DNA of 64,000 bases. It comes from Sinonovacula constricta (Eukaryota; Mollusca; Bivalvia; Cardiida; Solecurtidae). This document shows, in pieces, positions 1 to 12,194 of the stretch. Every line of letters starts with the position of its first letter. Within the stretch, counting starts at the first letter, position 1. The notes beneath the pieces are model-generated. The model worked only from the letters and a program-made list of their open reading frames with translations, searched no databases and had not been told where the DNA came from. The translations under genes and the position numbers were made by a program. The stretch spans positions 41,067,507 to 41,131,506 of the forward strand of contig CM017572.1 in NCBI GenBank assembly GCA_007844125.1, read 5' to 3'.

Positions 1-1062
1 TTCTACAAGAATCACATTCACGTTAACTTTATAACAGGTGTGCTATTTTAGATGGATTTGAATTTCAAGTCAGGTTTTATTCGTAAAAATACAATGTAAT
101 TAATAAACCTATGAATATAGATTTTATTCACCAAATAAAATTATTTAACATTTTATACTGGTCATTATATCAGCCCTTTAAGCATATTTCCAATGCTGTC
201 TTTTTGTGACTAATATTATATGCATTAGAACTATTTTAGAATAGATATTCTGTTGATTTTAATATATTTTAATGTATATAAAGTAAAATTTAATCGACGA
301 AAATGACAAGTAGTAGTTCCTTTATTCTCAAGGTCTTTAGGGTGTATATCGTCTCAACCATTTAAAGAACATTTCGATACAGAAGCTATCACTTAACGGG
401 GTCTTAATGAGGATATTTATCATTATTTTTCCCATCGGATCTACCACAATCCATAAGTATTTCTTCAAGTCCTCTTCTCAAAGCTCCTTCTTCCGCGGTA
501 ATGGTATGGTTTTGTATTGGTTATGGTCTTTAGTAGTGCGAAGAATGATCATTAGGACTTCGTGTGGACTGGGTCTGATTTAATTAAGTTATAATAGTCG
601 GAAGGAAAAATGAAAGAAGATCAGTCTTTTACCAAGAAACCGTCTCAGGAAGGCTCGCAGTGTTTAATCAATTATTGGCCTGATGAGCCACAATAGCGAC
701 CCAAATGTCAGAGATTAATATCTCGGTTTTAAGCATATACACAAATGATGTCCGGTATAGTATTATGTGAACTTATCAAAGTGTGGTCATATGTCGGAAG
801 TAAAGATGTTGCTTTAAGTTATCCGACGTATTGTAGGAATTATGCGGTATTGCACTCAATCATACCCGTTCTTTGTGATATTTAACATTTTATCTATAAA
901 ACCTTTGGTGGTGTTCTCTTTGCAGGTGCGAAAATGTTCTTGTAAAGGTTCCAATGATATGAAGGTTAATGTGTGTCGATAAATACATATAAAATGTGTT
1001 CACTTTTATTCACGTTTATAACATCAAGATATTTTCTTTACTTTCATTTTTTTACTTTTCAG
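1..1062. other. non-coding AT-rich stretch
   Basis: I see no gene, tandem array or recognisable mobile element here. The right end is a pyrimidine-rich tract running into a CAG at 1060-1062, which could act as a splice acceptor for the candidate exon that follows. Confidence 0.5.
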
Positions 1063-1174
1063 GAATTCGCAGCTGTTTGGCGAATAATTGTTTAACAAAC
1101 GAAACCGAGTGTACCGATGTTAGCAATGCAGTATGCAAATACAGATGCAGCAGAGAACAAGGAAACCAAACAAA
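1063..1174 (+). CDS. possible cysteine-rich exon (EGF/EB-module-like)
   Basis: An open frame follows a T-rich tract ending in CAG (1060-1062), and a GTAACA after 1174 could serve as a weak donor. The peptide, beginning GIRSCLANNCLTNETEC, has five cysteines in about 30 residues with short, regular spacing. This resembles the half-modules of EB or EGF-like extracellular proteins. The frame meets a stop at 1176-1178 if it is not spliced. No partner exon with matching phase was found nearby, so the host protein is unknown. It could equally be a chance ORF: short frames of this size are common in AT-rich DNA. The regular cysteine pattern and the plausible acceptor are the only reasons to list it. 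Confidence 0.25.
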
Positions 1175-1178
1175 GTAA

Positions 1179-2310
1179 CAAAAATTACTATACTTCCCGT
1201 TACTGTCAAATATTTATGTAATCAATCGACATTTTAGGAAAGTGTTTAGTTCCCATGATAGTCATCTTCTTGTTTAAAGCGCATGCTCTCTACGGCGTCT
1301 TGGATGTCTAACATCATAGCTCTTTCTTGTTTGATATTTGAAATACCTTCATTGCAAAACGCCTGCTATAAAATATATTGAGTTACTGGTGCCATCTACA
1401 TCTCATTTTCTGTATTTGTGATAAATAAGCCGGTCTGTGATTGTGTCATTGTGAACAGCATTCAGGAGGAAGGCACAAATGTGCAGGCATGTTCCATTAC
1501 CAGTAACATTCGCTTTTAGCTGTGCGGTCCCAAAAAAAACCTTTATAGCTGTCCAGAAGATTCACGTCTCTATGACCAAAATTATTATAAAACACGGTAA
1601 ACTAAGTCAAAGGGACCTTGTATAGATGCTATCTTTGTGTTACACGTCTTATAAACACTATTGAATCTTTTCGTTTTGTAATTGTACATCCCGGGGTGAA
1701 AGAACATAAACTGTATATGTATATTTCCAATTAACACAGTTAAAATATCAATTGTATCACGTAATGTAAACCCACTTAGTCATTTTACGTGATTCGTGTT
1801 CTTAAATTATATATATACAAGGGAAATAGTTTAAAAGCCAATTAAATTGCTAAAAAGGAACCAAAAACACCAACCTGTTTTGTGTATTTATTAAACAACT
1901 TAGATGAAAATCACCTGTAAACTCGGTACTTTGAGGGATTGTATTTTCAATGCAAATGTTGTCAACCTTTGCAAAGTTCAATGTTTCTTGTTGAAAAAAA
2001 TATATATCTTGCATCATACGTAATCATTTTGTCTTTCAAACGCCAGTATTCCCATTGGTACCTGTGGCACTTTTACAGTCGCCACATAAAGATTCTTTAT
2101 GGAGATTTTTAGGATAATTTTCTTTAGATTATGTACCGAATAAAGCTATGTGCGTAGCATTGCACGCACGGTCGTGTAATGTTTGTTATCAATTAACGTG
2201 TCAGCTATGTTTTCCTTACAAATGCAGTTAACACTTTTTACTGATTACTTGCAGCATGTAAACATGCAATGACGTTCTGGTACATACTTGATACATGTTC
2301 TAACTGTTAG
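1179..2310. other. non-coding stretch
   Basis: AT-rich sequence with no supported gene, repeat array or mobile element. Short frames occur but none carries a recognisable motif. Confidence 0.5.
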
Positions 2311-2598
2311 TTGTTTCACTTTGACGGGACATTGTTATTTACACTGTTTGTTTGCTAGAAAAACCTTCAGGAAGTGCGAGGTTGGAGCTCTCCACAAACC
2401 AGTTTTAAGCACCCCAGTCGGCCATTTTGCCGATTGACCGTTCCAAGGCGGTAACTGATAGTTTTTTCTTTATGTGTGTTATGTCTCGTCTCTGTGTTTT
2501 TGTCACATTTACATTTACCTTGTTTGCCTTTGTCTACTGATAGATAAAATTTAAATATCTGTGAAAATTTTGATAGGACCTTTTCTTATTTAACTATA
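2311..2598 (+). repeat. family A dispersed repeat, subfamily 1
   Basis: This is a good subfamily 1 copy. In order it contains a 5' block around TTTCACTTTGACGGGAC, a GAGGTTGGAGCTCT block, and a core at about 2410-2455 in which a CAGTCGGC...GCCGATTG inverted motif is followed by ACCGTTCCAAGGCGGTAACTG. A T-rich middle with GTCTCGTCTCTGTG follows, and the 3' end is TTTTGATAGGACCTTTTCTT. The same blocks in the same order recur on both strands across the window. There is no poly-A tail and no ORF. The class of element is unknown; a shared 3' end with variable 5' ends suggests a retroposon. Confidence 0.8.
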
Positions 2599-2825
2599 CT
2601 GTCTCTTCGAGACTTTGTTTTCTTAATTCTAGTTGATTACCGCGTCTTGACATGCAGCCACATTTTTAGAATGATCTACAGTCTCCTCTTTTATCCCTCT
2701 AATGCACGGGAAACACGATGAAGCCAAGGCCGCATTTTACGAGATTACAAGATCAATTTTATTATCTTTGCACAAGGTCTTTAACGCATTTACCAGATTC
2801 CTCAATTTTATGATCTTTGTAAAAG

Positions 2826-3493
2826 GCGATTAACACACATAACGATTAACACACACAACGATTAACACACATAACGATTAACACACATAACGATTAACAC
2901 ACATAACGATTCACACACATAACGATTAACACACATAACGATTAACACACATAACGATTAACACACATAACGATTAACACATATAACGATTAACACACAT
3001 AACGACATTCTTTATTTTTAACCTTTTTATCTTTGTAAAAGGCGATTAACACACATAACGATTAACACACATAACGATTAACACACATAACGATTAACAC
3101 ACATAACGATTAACACACATAACGATTAACACACATAACGACATTCTTTATTTTTAATCTTTTTATCCTTGTAAAAGGCGATTAACACACATAACGATTA
3201 ACACACATAACGACATTCTTTATTTTTAACCTTTTTATCTTTGTAAAAGGCGATTAACACACATAACGATTAACACACATAACGTCTAACACACATAACG
3301 ATTAACACACATAACGACATTCTTTATTTTTAATCTTTTTATCTTTGTAAAAGGCGATTAACACACATTACGATTAACACACATAACGATTAACACACAT
3401 AACGATTAACACACATAACGATTAACACACATAACGACATTCTTTATTTTTAACATTTTTATCCTTGTAAAAGGCATTGAACACATGTTACGA
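2826..3493. repeat. 16-bp minisatellite with spacer blocks (higher-order repeat)
   Basis: The unit is ACGATTAACACACATA (16 bp), repeated in runs of roughly 12, 6, 2, 4 and 5 copies. The runs are separated by a nearly constant spacer of about 45 bp, built from CATTCTTTATTTTTAA, CTTTTTATC and TTGTAAAAGG. The spacer occurs about five times, so the block plus its run behaves as a higher-order unit of variable length. A diverged single spacer-like stretch lies just upstream (about 2750-2825) and may be the ancestral seed. Confidence 0.95.
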
Positions 3494-4835
3494 CATTTTG
3501 CATTGTATGATCTTATGATGAATGTAAAATGTGTTTTATGTTATCGAAATGCGCCTCTAATATCCCAGTTCTTAGAAAGAGTCTTATAAATTGCATTTCA
3601 ATGTACAAATGCTGTTGTAATATATATTGACTTTCTGCTTGGAATGTTAAAATAAATCTGAAATATTTGGACAGAAATTACACCCTTGGAGTTAATCGGT
3701 GTGGTAAAATGCATGTACTTAGTTAACATCACATAGACAAAACTACAATTAAGTAAAAACTATAAAAATTGCTTAGAAAACTAGTACAGTAAAAGGTCAA
3801 AGGGTAAATAATGCAAACATGCTTTGCTGGTATCGGCAGTTCCCCACATAAACATAAAGCTGTTAAAGAACATTTATACTATTGGTGGGACGATAGATCT
3901 TGTAGGGTATACAAGAACATTTACTTCAAATAGAATAAAAACCCTGATGAAATATATTAAAGGATTTCAAACAAACACAGCAGGTTAACTGTCTTTTCTT
4001 TAACTTTAGGAAAATTAAATTGTCCATTTGAAGACTGAGGTACTTATGGCGAATGATTGTTACAGATAGCGTCTCGGAGCCCAAATTCAGCCAATAATTG
4101 GAAAACAAAATTATATCAAAACAAATCTTAAATCAATGCGGCAAGTTAAAATCCAAAACGCAAAAGTATTTTAATGTCAAAGTAATTTTCATCTGTAAAA
4201 TCTTTTAAACTATTTCCTTGTATTTATTGATTAAAATATGTGAAGAAATACATATTTCAGTCACCTCTAAACGACTTCTGAAAGCTTCTGGACAGCAAAA
4301 TCGGCGTGAACAGCAGAACCTATTTGTCAGCCGGCTTCTTTGAAAATTGTAAAAGACAGTTTGGACACATGCTTTTCGTAAACATCCAAATAAATTATTG
4401 TTACACGAAAAGATTCTGCAAAATGCTGCTTATTGATGCCTTACATCTATGTTAAATGTGATGCATAGCACTCTACTCTTCATTATAAACACATATTTCC
4501 TAATTGAGCCACACTGCACAGTAAGCTATATTTAAATTTAGAAAACCACGTGACCACTTACTTTTGAGATCACGACATATCCTCATCCGGGGAATTCGCT
4601 GTGATGTCGATATCTACATTTGTACTTTTAGAAATCCTCATCGTGTCTATTAATAGATTTGGGGCGAATGTACAATTAGATCGGTTTTTCGTCATTTGTA
4701 CAGTCTAACAATTGAGAAAGTATTCAACATGATTTTTTTTGCTTAGATATTTGTATGAGTTTAGGTATAAGTTATGCCCAGTTTTCATACACATACACAT
4801 ACATACATAATGTATTTATACATGAATTTGAATTA
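3494..4835. other. non-coding stretch
   Basis: AT-rich DNA without a supportable gene. A short CA/TA-rich simple tract sits near 4785-4810. Confidence 0.5.
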
Positions 4836-4888
4836 TAGGCAAACTATCAGATACCACCGTTAAACGAGCATATTTCACTTTGATAGGA
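4836..4888 (+). repeat. family A 5' fragment
   Basis: The stretch starting TAGGCAAACTATCAGATACC matches the 5' start of the long family A copy at 44846 (TAGGCAAACTGTCGGATACC). It continues with alignable sequence to ACTTTGATAGGACC, where the SINE begins directly. It looks like a family A copy cut short at the SINE junction. Confidence 0.55.
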
Positions 4889-5164
4889 CCGGCCGCAATA
4901 GCTTAAACGGTAGAGCGTCGGCTTGTTGATCGGGAGGTCTTGGGTTCAAACCCCGGCCGGGTCAAACCAAAGACTTTAAAGTTAGTAGTAGTGGCTTCCT
5001 TCCTAACGCTAAGGGGACAGCATTACGCCTGACTCGTCGATGTCAGTATAATGAACCGGCCGGGTTCAGTCCCAGGGCACCTCATAAGTGCCCCTGTGCT
5101 ATAATGATAGAAATGTCGCTGCACAGTATCGGCAAAAATGGCGGCAAATCCCTCAATATGATGG
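4889..5164 (+). mobile_element. tRNA-derived SINE (SINE-1), full length
   Basis: The head is tRNA-like: CCGGCCGCAATAGC, then GGTAGAGCGTCGGCTT (A-box region), then GGTTCAAACCC, an RNA polymerase III B box. The body carries the family's diagnostic blocks AAGACTTTAAAGTT, GGGGACAGCATTACGCC, ACCGGCCGGGTTCAG, CACCTCATAAGTGCCCC and CTATAATGATAGAAATG. It ends near a degraded ATCCC-type tail. It has no ORF and would depend on a LINE for movement. Flanking direct repeats are not clear, so the copy may be old, or it may have inserted at a family A end. Confidence 0.9.
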
Positions 5165-5267
5165 AAGTTTCAAAGTGCTGACACTGCTTGGTAAGGTTGA
5201 GTTGTTATAAGAATACCAATGTTTGGTAAAACGTCTATTATTATTTGAATATCATATATAGGTTTTA

Positions 5268-5540
5268 TATGAAAAAGACCCTATAATAAATAAAACAGAT
5301 GTGTAAAACTGAACTATTTATAGACAAATGCAAGAGTTCATGTACAAGTGACAAAAACACAGAGACGATATGTTACACACAAAAAGAAAATAAAAAGCAA
5401 CAGTTACCGCCCTTGAACGGTCAGTCTACAAAAGGACCAACTGATGTGCTTAAACCTGGTATTTGGAGATCTTCAACCTCGCGTTTCCTGAAGGTTTGTT
5501 TCTAACAGTGTTAATAGGAAATATTCCATCAAAGTGCGAA
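5268..5540 (-). repeat. family A dispersed repeat, subfamily 1
   Basis: Read on the minus strand, this holds the subfamily 1 blocks in order: ATCAAAGTG complement at the 5' end, the AGGTT/GCGAGGTT block, a degraded GACTGACCGTTCAAGGGCGG core, ACATATCGTCTCTGTG, and an AGGGTCTTTTTC 3' end. A short frame at 5299-5505 is only read-through of the opposite strand and is not a gene. The copy lies between two SINE-1 insertions of opposite orientation to it. Confidence 0.75.
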
Positions 5541-5829
5541 AACTAAAAGCAAGAACCTTGCTTTTTTGTGTGTTAACTTACATGGTCATCTGTTTATCAT
5601 TAAATTTTATCTGTTTAACAATATATTGCTATGTAATATCCTGATCAGTTTTAGTATAATATACAATAACGTATGGAAATAGATCATTTGCATTGCTGGA
5701 TGGAGTGACCCTTATCAGAAAATAACACAATATTTGTATATTTGTAAATGTTTACAATGCATCTTAAGAAACTCGTTGTTCCGGCATGATGCTATTCAAA
5801 TTGTTGTAACAAAGAACTTTTGCTTCAAA

Positions 5830-6105
5830 CCGGCCGCAATAGCTCGGGTGGTAGAGCGTCGGCTTGCGGTTTGGGAGGTCGTGGGTTTAAACCCCGGCAG
5901 GGTCAAACCAAAGACTTAAGACTTTAAAGTTGGTATTAGTGGCTTCCCTCCTAACGCTCGGGGCTAAGGGGACAGCATTACGCCTGACGGAGTCGGTATC
6001 GGTGTCAGTATAATGGACCGGCCGGGTTCAGTCTTTGGGGCACCTCATAAGTGCACATGTGCTATAATGATAGAAATATCAAATGCCGGCTAATTCCATC
6101 CCATC
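5830..6105 (+). mobile_element. tRNA-derived SINE-1 with target-site duplication
   Basis: Full-length copy with CCGGCCGCAATAGCTCGGG, an A-box-like GGTAGAGCGTCGG and a B box GGTTTAAACCC with one change. It has the same body blocks as the other copies and an ATCCC-type tail. It is bounded by 13-bp direct repeats with one mismatch: CTTTTGCTTCAAA (5817-5829) and CTTTTGCTTTAAA (6106-6118). This is the expected footprint of LINE-mediated target-primed reverse transcription. A small insertion (GGAGTCGGTATC region, about 5989-6000) distinguishes this copy. Confidence 0.93.
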
Positions 6106-6118
6106 CTTTTGCTTTAAA

Positions 6119-8499
6119 TATTTACAATTAAAATACTAAAAATGTTGTCATATATCAATTGTATTTGAAGCATTTAACTAAACGAATATTTTGCTTGTTT
6201 TATGCTCTGATTTCTAATCGATCTTGAAAAGGGAAAACCTTACGAGCAATAAGGCCAAGTATGTTCACCAATGAGTCCAGATCGATAAAAATTCTCGCGA
6301 TAATTGCAAACCACAAACTCAATTTCCAAACGATTTTCGCGACACCGCGAGCATGGCTTGTTGCTAATACATTTTGTCAATATTGCTCGAATAGCCAAGC
6401 TCTTATTAAAACCACCGTCAGCAGTCAATCATAGTGCCCAGCTTTGGCGTGTATTTGTGTGTTCCAGAATGACAGCCGGTGGAGCTTCTGGTATTGTGAA
6501 CATTTATCAAATATATAATGGAATTTGACAGTATGGAAATACATCAATTTACTCGAATTTGTAATAGAAAATGATTTGGTACATATTGTGTTATGTCTAA
6601 GCCATTACGATTTTTATTATGGTCAGGACAGATTGCACTTGTGTGAATACCAAAAGCTCCAAACCGACCAGCGCCAATGACTAATTCAAGCAATAATTTT
6701 TTAACTCTTAAATTGGATTATTTTCGACAATTGTACTGAAATGATTTTTGAAAATAAAACTTTTGGAAAATTGATTTTCTTTCTAACCTTCACATTCAAA
6801 TTAGGTGTTCTGATCTTTAGATTGGTAGATTAAATTTAAATATCTGTGAATATTTTGATAGGACCTTTTCTTATTTACCTATTTATACGGAGGAAGTTTA
6901 TTAGTCTTTAATTTATGTATAGCGCATTGGAATACAACTCGCTGACATTTAAGCTAAATTTCCATTTTCCTCAAGCGACATTTTTTTGCCACAACCATCT
7001 AAAGGCTTTTCCGAAAATGCCCGAGTTAGTCGCAAACTAAACTTTTCGAGGGATTATCATTGAATTTCCGATGATATATGATAAATATGTTACCTTTTTT
7101 TCTAGGACGTTCATCTTTAACAAGACCTTTGAAGTTATGCCTTTTTAGGTTTTCCATCATATAAGTACACTTGGAATTGAATTTAATTGAACTCTATAAA
7201 GAAATATTATCAGGAACCCGTATTGAAGTATTGCGTACCTGACTATTCACATTAAGCCGACCCTTGTCCTTGTCATATGCACTGAACACATTACTGTACT
7301 TATTATAGGATAAAAAGGCAGTGTATTTATTCTTACAATCTAACTGATGTAGGCCTTCTTGCCATCGTATCATCGGAAAACCTTCTTCTGAACTGAAAAC
7401 AGAAAATAACTTCTCTTTAAGATTTGTCGCCTAAAGGTTTGACATTTATAAACAAAATGTTGAATTGTTAAGAATTCTTTAAAATGTATCTGAGTAGAAA
7501 AAAAATTGCGTATTTCATCAAAACTTTGTATAGTTTAGTTTTTTTATGAAGTCTCATTAAAGTATTTTAGTTTATGTTAAGATATATCAAGCGAGAGTCT
7601 TGCAAGACCGTTGTTATCGCTATGTTGTCACAATTAGAAACATTATTCTTTCTTTTTTAGGTGCTTTATAACATAATTTCTTCTTAAGGTCTTGTTCCAG
7701 ACATATTCAAGGGAAACTTCCTGGAAAATGTCGTTGCTTGTGCTGCTCCAGAAAAATAAAACCGACAACATGAACCTTGTTTACGTGGTTCGGAGACTTA
7801 GGTAATTAATTTCTATATAGAACATAACTCTGAATTAGACCTGTTATGACTATATGTAGATGTAATCGGGTTTGTAGCGGTATTTTGCGGGGAGCGTGGG
7901 ATGAAATGTATATAGAAACTAAATAAATTTAATTGAGTTTCTTACGTCAAACAGTGATAACGTATAGTTATTAGTTCGACGAGCCCGGGTCTATTCAACA
8001 GAACTTGATTCCTCATAAGATTGTCTTTCGACCTGAAATTTGAATTGTTTTGAATGCAGTCAAAACGTTTGCATTTATAAATTGTTTTTTATTACTATTA
8101 AATAACATATATTATATATAACATTATGTTATATTGAACAACAATATTTCTGCTTTCAAAGTAATATATAAACAAGTATCCTCTGCTAGTAATGTAACAT
8201 CATAGTGTTAAACAGTTATGTATCGTTTCGACTTTTATATAAATGCCGAATTAAATAATCACACAGTCATACTGTGACATTTAGAATAAGATCAGATTGC
8301 TAACATAATCTCGACATATATGAACATATAGGTTCAATTACCCTTATGAATGTCTACGAACCTAGTATTTGCTTGATGAATATCCATACTAGAATCAAAT
8401 TTTATAATGATCATAAAACAATGTTTTCCTTAAAAGAGCAGTGCATTTATCCCATCAAAGTATGTTCCATTTCGTGCGCTGTTTAGAGGGGCTTTTTTA
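6119..8499. other. non-coding stretch
   Basis: No gene is supported. It contains a family A 3' fragment at 6822-6890. An ORF pair on opposite strands near 6240-6528 shows no motif and mirrors itself, as chance frames do. Confidence 0.5.
6822..6890 (+). repeat. family A 3' fragment
   Basis: Contains TTAAATATCTGTGAA, TATTTTGATAGGACC and TTTTCTTATTTACC, matching the last 70 bp of subfamily 1. The copy is strongly 5'-truncated, which fits retroposition that starts at the 3' end. Confidence 0.75.
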
Positions 8500-10120
8500 A
8501 GTGCGGCCATAATATAATACAAATGCCATCGCATCTACATTTACACTTGTTTTCAGTCTCTTTGAAACGTCTGTCGTTATGAACCTGCTGCTGCATGGAG
8601 TCATTATAGGTAAAAGATAAAAGTTAGAGTCTACTTTCAAGCTAGTGCTCGCTCAGCCAACTTTACAGTTTACCACTTGGTCATTGGATGTATTTGTAAA
8701 TACCGTACAATGGCAGCCGACATATGGCGCTGGAAAGTAATTTTACTGACCCGAATAACCCTCACAGGTACCCATTTAGACATCTAGGTGGAGTGGAACT
8801 ATTTGAGGTAAATTTCTTGCTCAAGGAAATTAGCAGCGACCTGACAGGGATTCGAACCACAGATCCCGTGATCCAGAATCGTGCTTCCTACCACTGGACA
8901 TTCCGCTCCTTATATTCGGATCGTAACTAAAAGGACACTGAAGATGTTTCTCGTGCGAAAAGCACTGTGCATCTGGGTAAGCAGTGTACGAGTGCATCTC
9001 CATTTCTTCTATGAACTATACAAAGAACTAATTCGTCGAAAATCACGTTTTGCTTCCCCTCAGACTAAAAATTTAGAAAGCAATTCATGGTAACATAAAT
9101 GTCATCGTTTTTTATATTACAATATTACATTTTGTTTTGAAAGTTAACTTACATGTCTTAAGTGAAAATGTGTTAGCTTTTGACCATTAATGTGTGACGT
9201 AGAAAAAGATGAGATGTTACATCACAAGCAGGTATTTTCACATTACATATAGAATGTTACAAAAATACTGTATACTTCACTGTTTTGAAGAATTGTTTTG
9301 TCAACTACATTACCCTCTTAATGTGTAGCGATTGCAATGGGTTTAGTACAAACAGTTAATCAGTAGTAAATGTCTTTGCCAATGGATCGGCACAAATATA
9401 TTTCAGTAAACCATTCTGGATAGATACAATTGATTAAAAGGCAAGAATAATATTCCATTTCTTCACGACAGTGTCAAAGTTCCATGACGCCGCCCGCATG
9501 ATTCATGGCAAAATACATCTTGTCGAAAGTACGCGAAAAAAGTTATTGAATCCTTTGTCAAATGTAATCGTGTCTGAATTACACTTTCATACCTGTGGGT
9601 CTCTTCAGATTCAAACTTTTTGTCGCCGACCATGCATTAAATTCGGCCTTATGTTGACATCCCAGTATTTAAATTGCACTAGGTGCAGAAACTAAGCAAG
9701 ATCAATTTTATTTATTGGGCAGACTGGTCCTCTGCGTATGTTTTTACTTTAGTCATAATAGCTTTACTAATGATCACTACAAACTAAGTGTTGTGTGATA
9801 GCTAAAACCTTGCACTCTGTGAATCCCATTCCGACAAGCATAATCAGCGATTTTGACATTTAATACTACGTCTGGCAACAGGGCTTATCTAGCTTGCTTT
9901 GTAAAGATAACATTGCAGACACTAGACGGGAATAATGTTCAGGGAATCCCACAATTGTCCATTGTAACAGACATTGAAACACATTCGCATTGCACTCCTG
10001 ATAATCAAGTATTATCCAGAATTAAGAAAGTAATGAATCAGTTTTCAGACTTTATGACGTGATAAGCCAAACATTAATCAAATTATTTGTCAGCCATGAT
10101 TGATATTCCATATTATTGCA
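8500..10120. repeat. diverged local duplication, copy 1
   Basis: Several blocks here align in the same order with 12195-14600. Examples are CATTTACACTTGTTTTCAGT (copy 2: CACGTTCACACTTGTTATTT), ATTAATGTGTGAC, AGTTAATCAGTAGTAAATGT, ATTCCGACAAGC, GCTTTGTAAAGATAA and GGAATCCCACAATTGTCC. By eye the identity is high in blocks but interrupted, so the duplication is old. A minus-strand SINE at 8703-8925 is present in this copy and absent from the other. Confidence 0.7.
8703..8925 (-). mobile_element. tRNA-derived SINE, second type, degraded
   Basis: On the minus strand the head reads AGTGGTAGGAAGCACG, then GGTTCGAATCCC, a perfect B box. It continues through a conserved body containing TTGAGCAAGAAATTTACC, GGTACCTGTGAGGG and GGCGCTGGAAAG complements near the 3' end. 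A 68-codon frame on the plus strand is read-through of this element. It inserted into copy 1 of the local duplication after or around its divergence, because copy 2 lacks it. Confidence 0.7.
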
Positions 10121-10774
10121 TATTTGTATAAAGTATAAATTATTGTGTTCTGTGACACGCTCTTGATATATATCATTTTAGTTGCAACTTTTCTTAACTT
10201 TTAATTTTATTTAATTAATTTGTTAAATGTGCCTTTAATTTAGAGCATAAGGGCGATGTCATTTTATCGCTAAGCATGCTACATTTATCTTAAAAACACA
10301 TTCATTTATATAATACATATTTAGATACGTTATGAATGCAATATGAGTGTCTAATTAAGTGTGAGATTAGTAGTCTGTGAACCGAGTTTAGAACACCAGT
10401 TAATACTTAAGCAGGACTTCTCCAAATACCTCTCTGTATTTGTGTAATGTCTTATGACTCTGGTCTCGTAGGTTTTGTCGATTTTGCATTTTACGGGCAC
10501 AATTTGTTTAATTGTTTTTTGATTGCTGTTGTTTTTGTTTTTTGTCTAAATTGTAAGGTAAGTTGTAGAAAACAGACAACCTTATCATATTTACGTTTTG
10601 GCACGTATTTTTGCATGTTCTGTAGAAATACATCCAGTCGTATATAAAAATAACGTTTCAATATTTATACCAATGTATGCACAAACCTTTCATTAGTACT
10701 GGCTGTTGATTCCATCCTAAAAGGTTGTACATCTTCACTTCATTTAATAAAAATACAACAATGGTGCAACTTAT
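10121..10774. other. non-coding stretch
   Basis: AT-rich, no gene or repeat array seen. A 66-codon frame at 10447-10647 is hydrophobic and motif-free. Confidence 0.45.
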
Positions 10775-10985
10775 TGTCCATATTGCCGACTGACCGTTCA
10801 AAGGCGGCAACTGTCGGGGTTGTTTGTTTTTTGTTGTTGTTTTTTTTTTTTGTTAAATGACTCATCACAAATTTGTTCTTACTTTTACATTTGGCTTGCA
10901 TGTGAAAACCTTTGTCATGTGCCTTTTCAAAATTTCTGTATATGTTGCAATGCTCATAGGACTTTTTCATTTTTTCTTATTCGAT
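10775..10985 (+). repeat. family A dispersed repeat, subfamily 2, 5'-truncated
   Basis: Starts at the core (ATATTGCCGACTGACCGTTC) and continues with the subfamily 2 middle: TTAAATGACTCATCA, AATTTGTTCTTACTTTT, GGCTTGCATGTGAAA. The 3' end carries ATGTTGCAATGCTCATAGGA, then CTTTTTCAT. A poly-T stretch in the middle is expanded. Confidence 0.8.
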
Positions 10986-12194
10986 ATAAATGAAATCTAA
11001 AATAATAATTTCCACATGTTAAACAGAGCCTAGTTGTTTTCTTTAATTATCTTTCTCCATTTAAAGTAATTTCAGAACTCCATGTATATAAATATTTTAT
11101 AACAGTTAGACAATTAGAAAATGTTTTGATACATTATGGTAAAATGAAATGTTGCAGAGGATACGTTAGTAACGCTGAAATTTAAGACTAATAATACTAG
11201 ATCTTTGTCTTTGCTTACGACGATAATGGTGACATTATACAACTATGGAATTAATACGTTCATCTGCATAGTTAAGGAAGGTGCATAGATTGAGAAACGC
11301 GCTGACCTATTGCCTTACCATCAGCCGTTATCTCTTCAAATAAGTATCAAATCAACAGGTGAAAAAGGGCAACAATTAGGAAAATTGAACCTGCTGGAAA
11401 CACATAGTTGAATATACTACTGATTAGATGTATCAAAGATATTAATTTCTTAAAGTGGTAATTAAGTGGTACATTAATGACCAGTCCGTTAGATTGCATG
11501 CTCTTTGTATTTGACCTATATGTAGTGAAGTTCCCTGGTTCTTTTAGAAGAAGGGTTAAACTTACACGTTCTTAGAACTCATATAAAAGCCGTTTTGTCT
11601 AATTGATATATTTTAATCAAGATATATCTCAAAACAGCCGACTTTTATATAACTACACATTTTCCCTGTGCATAATTTGATTGGTAGGTTTCTTATCAAC
11701 ATATGCCTAGGTATACTAAGACAGACGATAATATCATTATAAACTGAAACGTTGTCTTCCTACCAGAGTAAATCATCTTTTTCCTCAATCTCCCATGCAG
11801 AGTTGTCGTTCGTTCCTCTCTCAGACACCTCTGCAATGGGCTCACGTCAAGATTTTTGACGGAAATTTTAAAGTGTTCTTTTAAGGATATTTTCAAATTA
11901 AAATAATACTTCTACATAAAATGAATAAACATCTACTAAAAAAGACATATATTGAAGTAAATAATTAAAGATATTTAATTAATCCAAGCGCACTATTTTT
12001 GGAAGAATAACATAGTGATATTAATGCGCATTGGTAAATAAACATGGACGTGATCCACGAGGCTGTCACGTGGATCGAAAGTAGTCCCGACATTAAGTGA
12101 GCCAATAACAGAGGTGAATGTATGAGCCGATGGTAGAGAGTGCTATTTCCTATAAATATTGCCTTCATGGAGCGCCGATTTGGGAGGCTTTAGA
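10986..12194. other. non-coding stretch
   Basis: No gene supported. A perfect 8-bp inverted repeat GATCCACG/CGTGGATC (12052-12076, 9-nt loop) is the only structure noted, and is probably fortuitous. Confidence 0.45.

Noticed and set aside
2826..3493. CRISPR array (repeats with regular spacers)
   Set aside because: The spacers are nearly identical to one another and the repeat units are directly tandem, the reverse of a CRISPR array. The genome is also eukaryotic.
4889..4965. Functional tRNA gene
   Set aside because: The A and B boxes and tRNA-like head belong to a SINE with a downstream body repeated elsewhere, and the cloverleaf does not pair cleanly by eye.
5734..5919. Plus-strand ORF running into the SINE
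   Set aside because: Its second half is the tRNA-like head of SINE-1; no independent evidence of coding.
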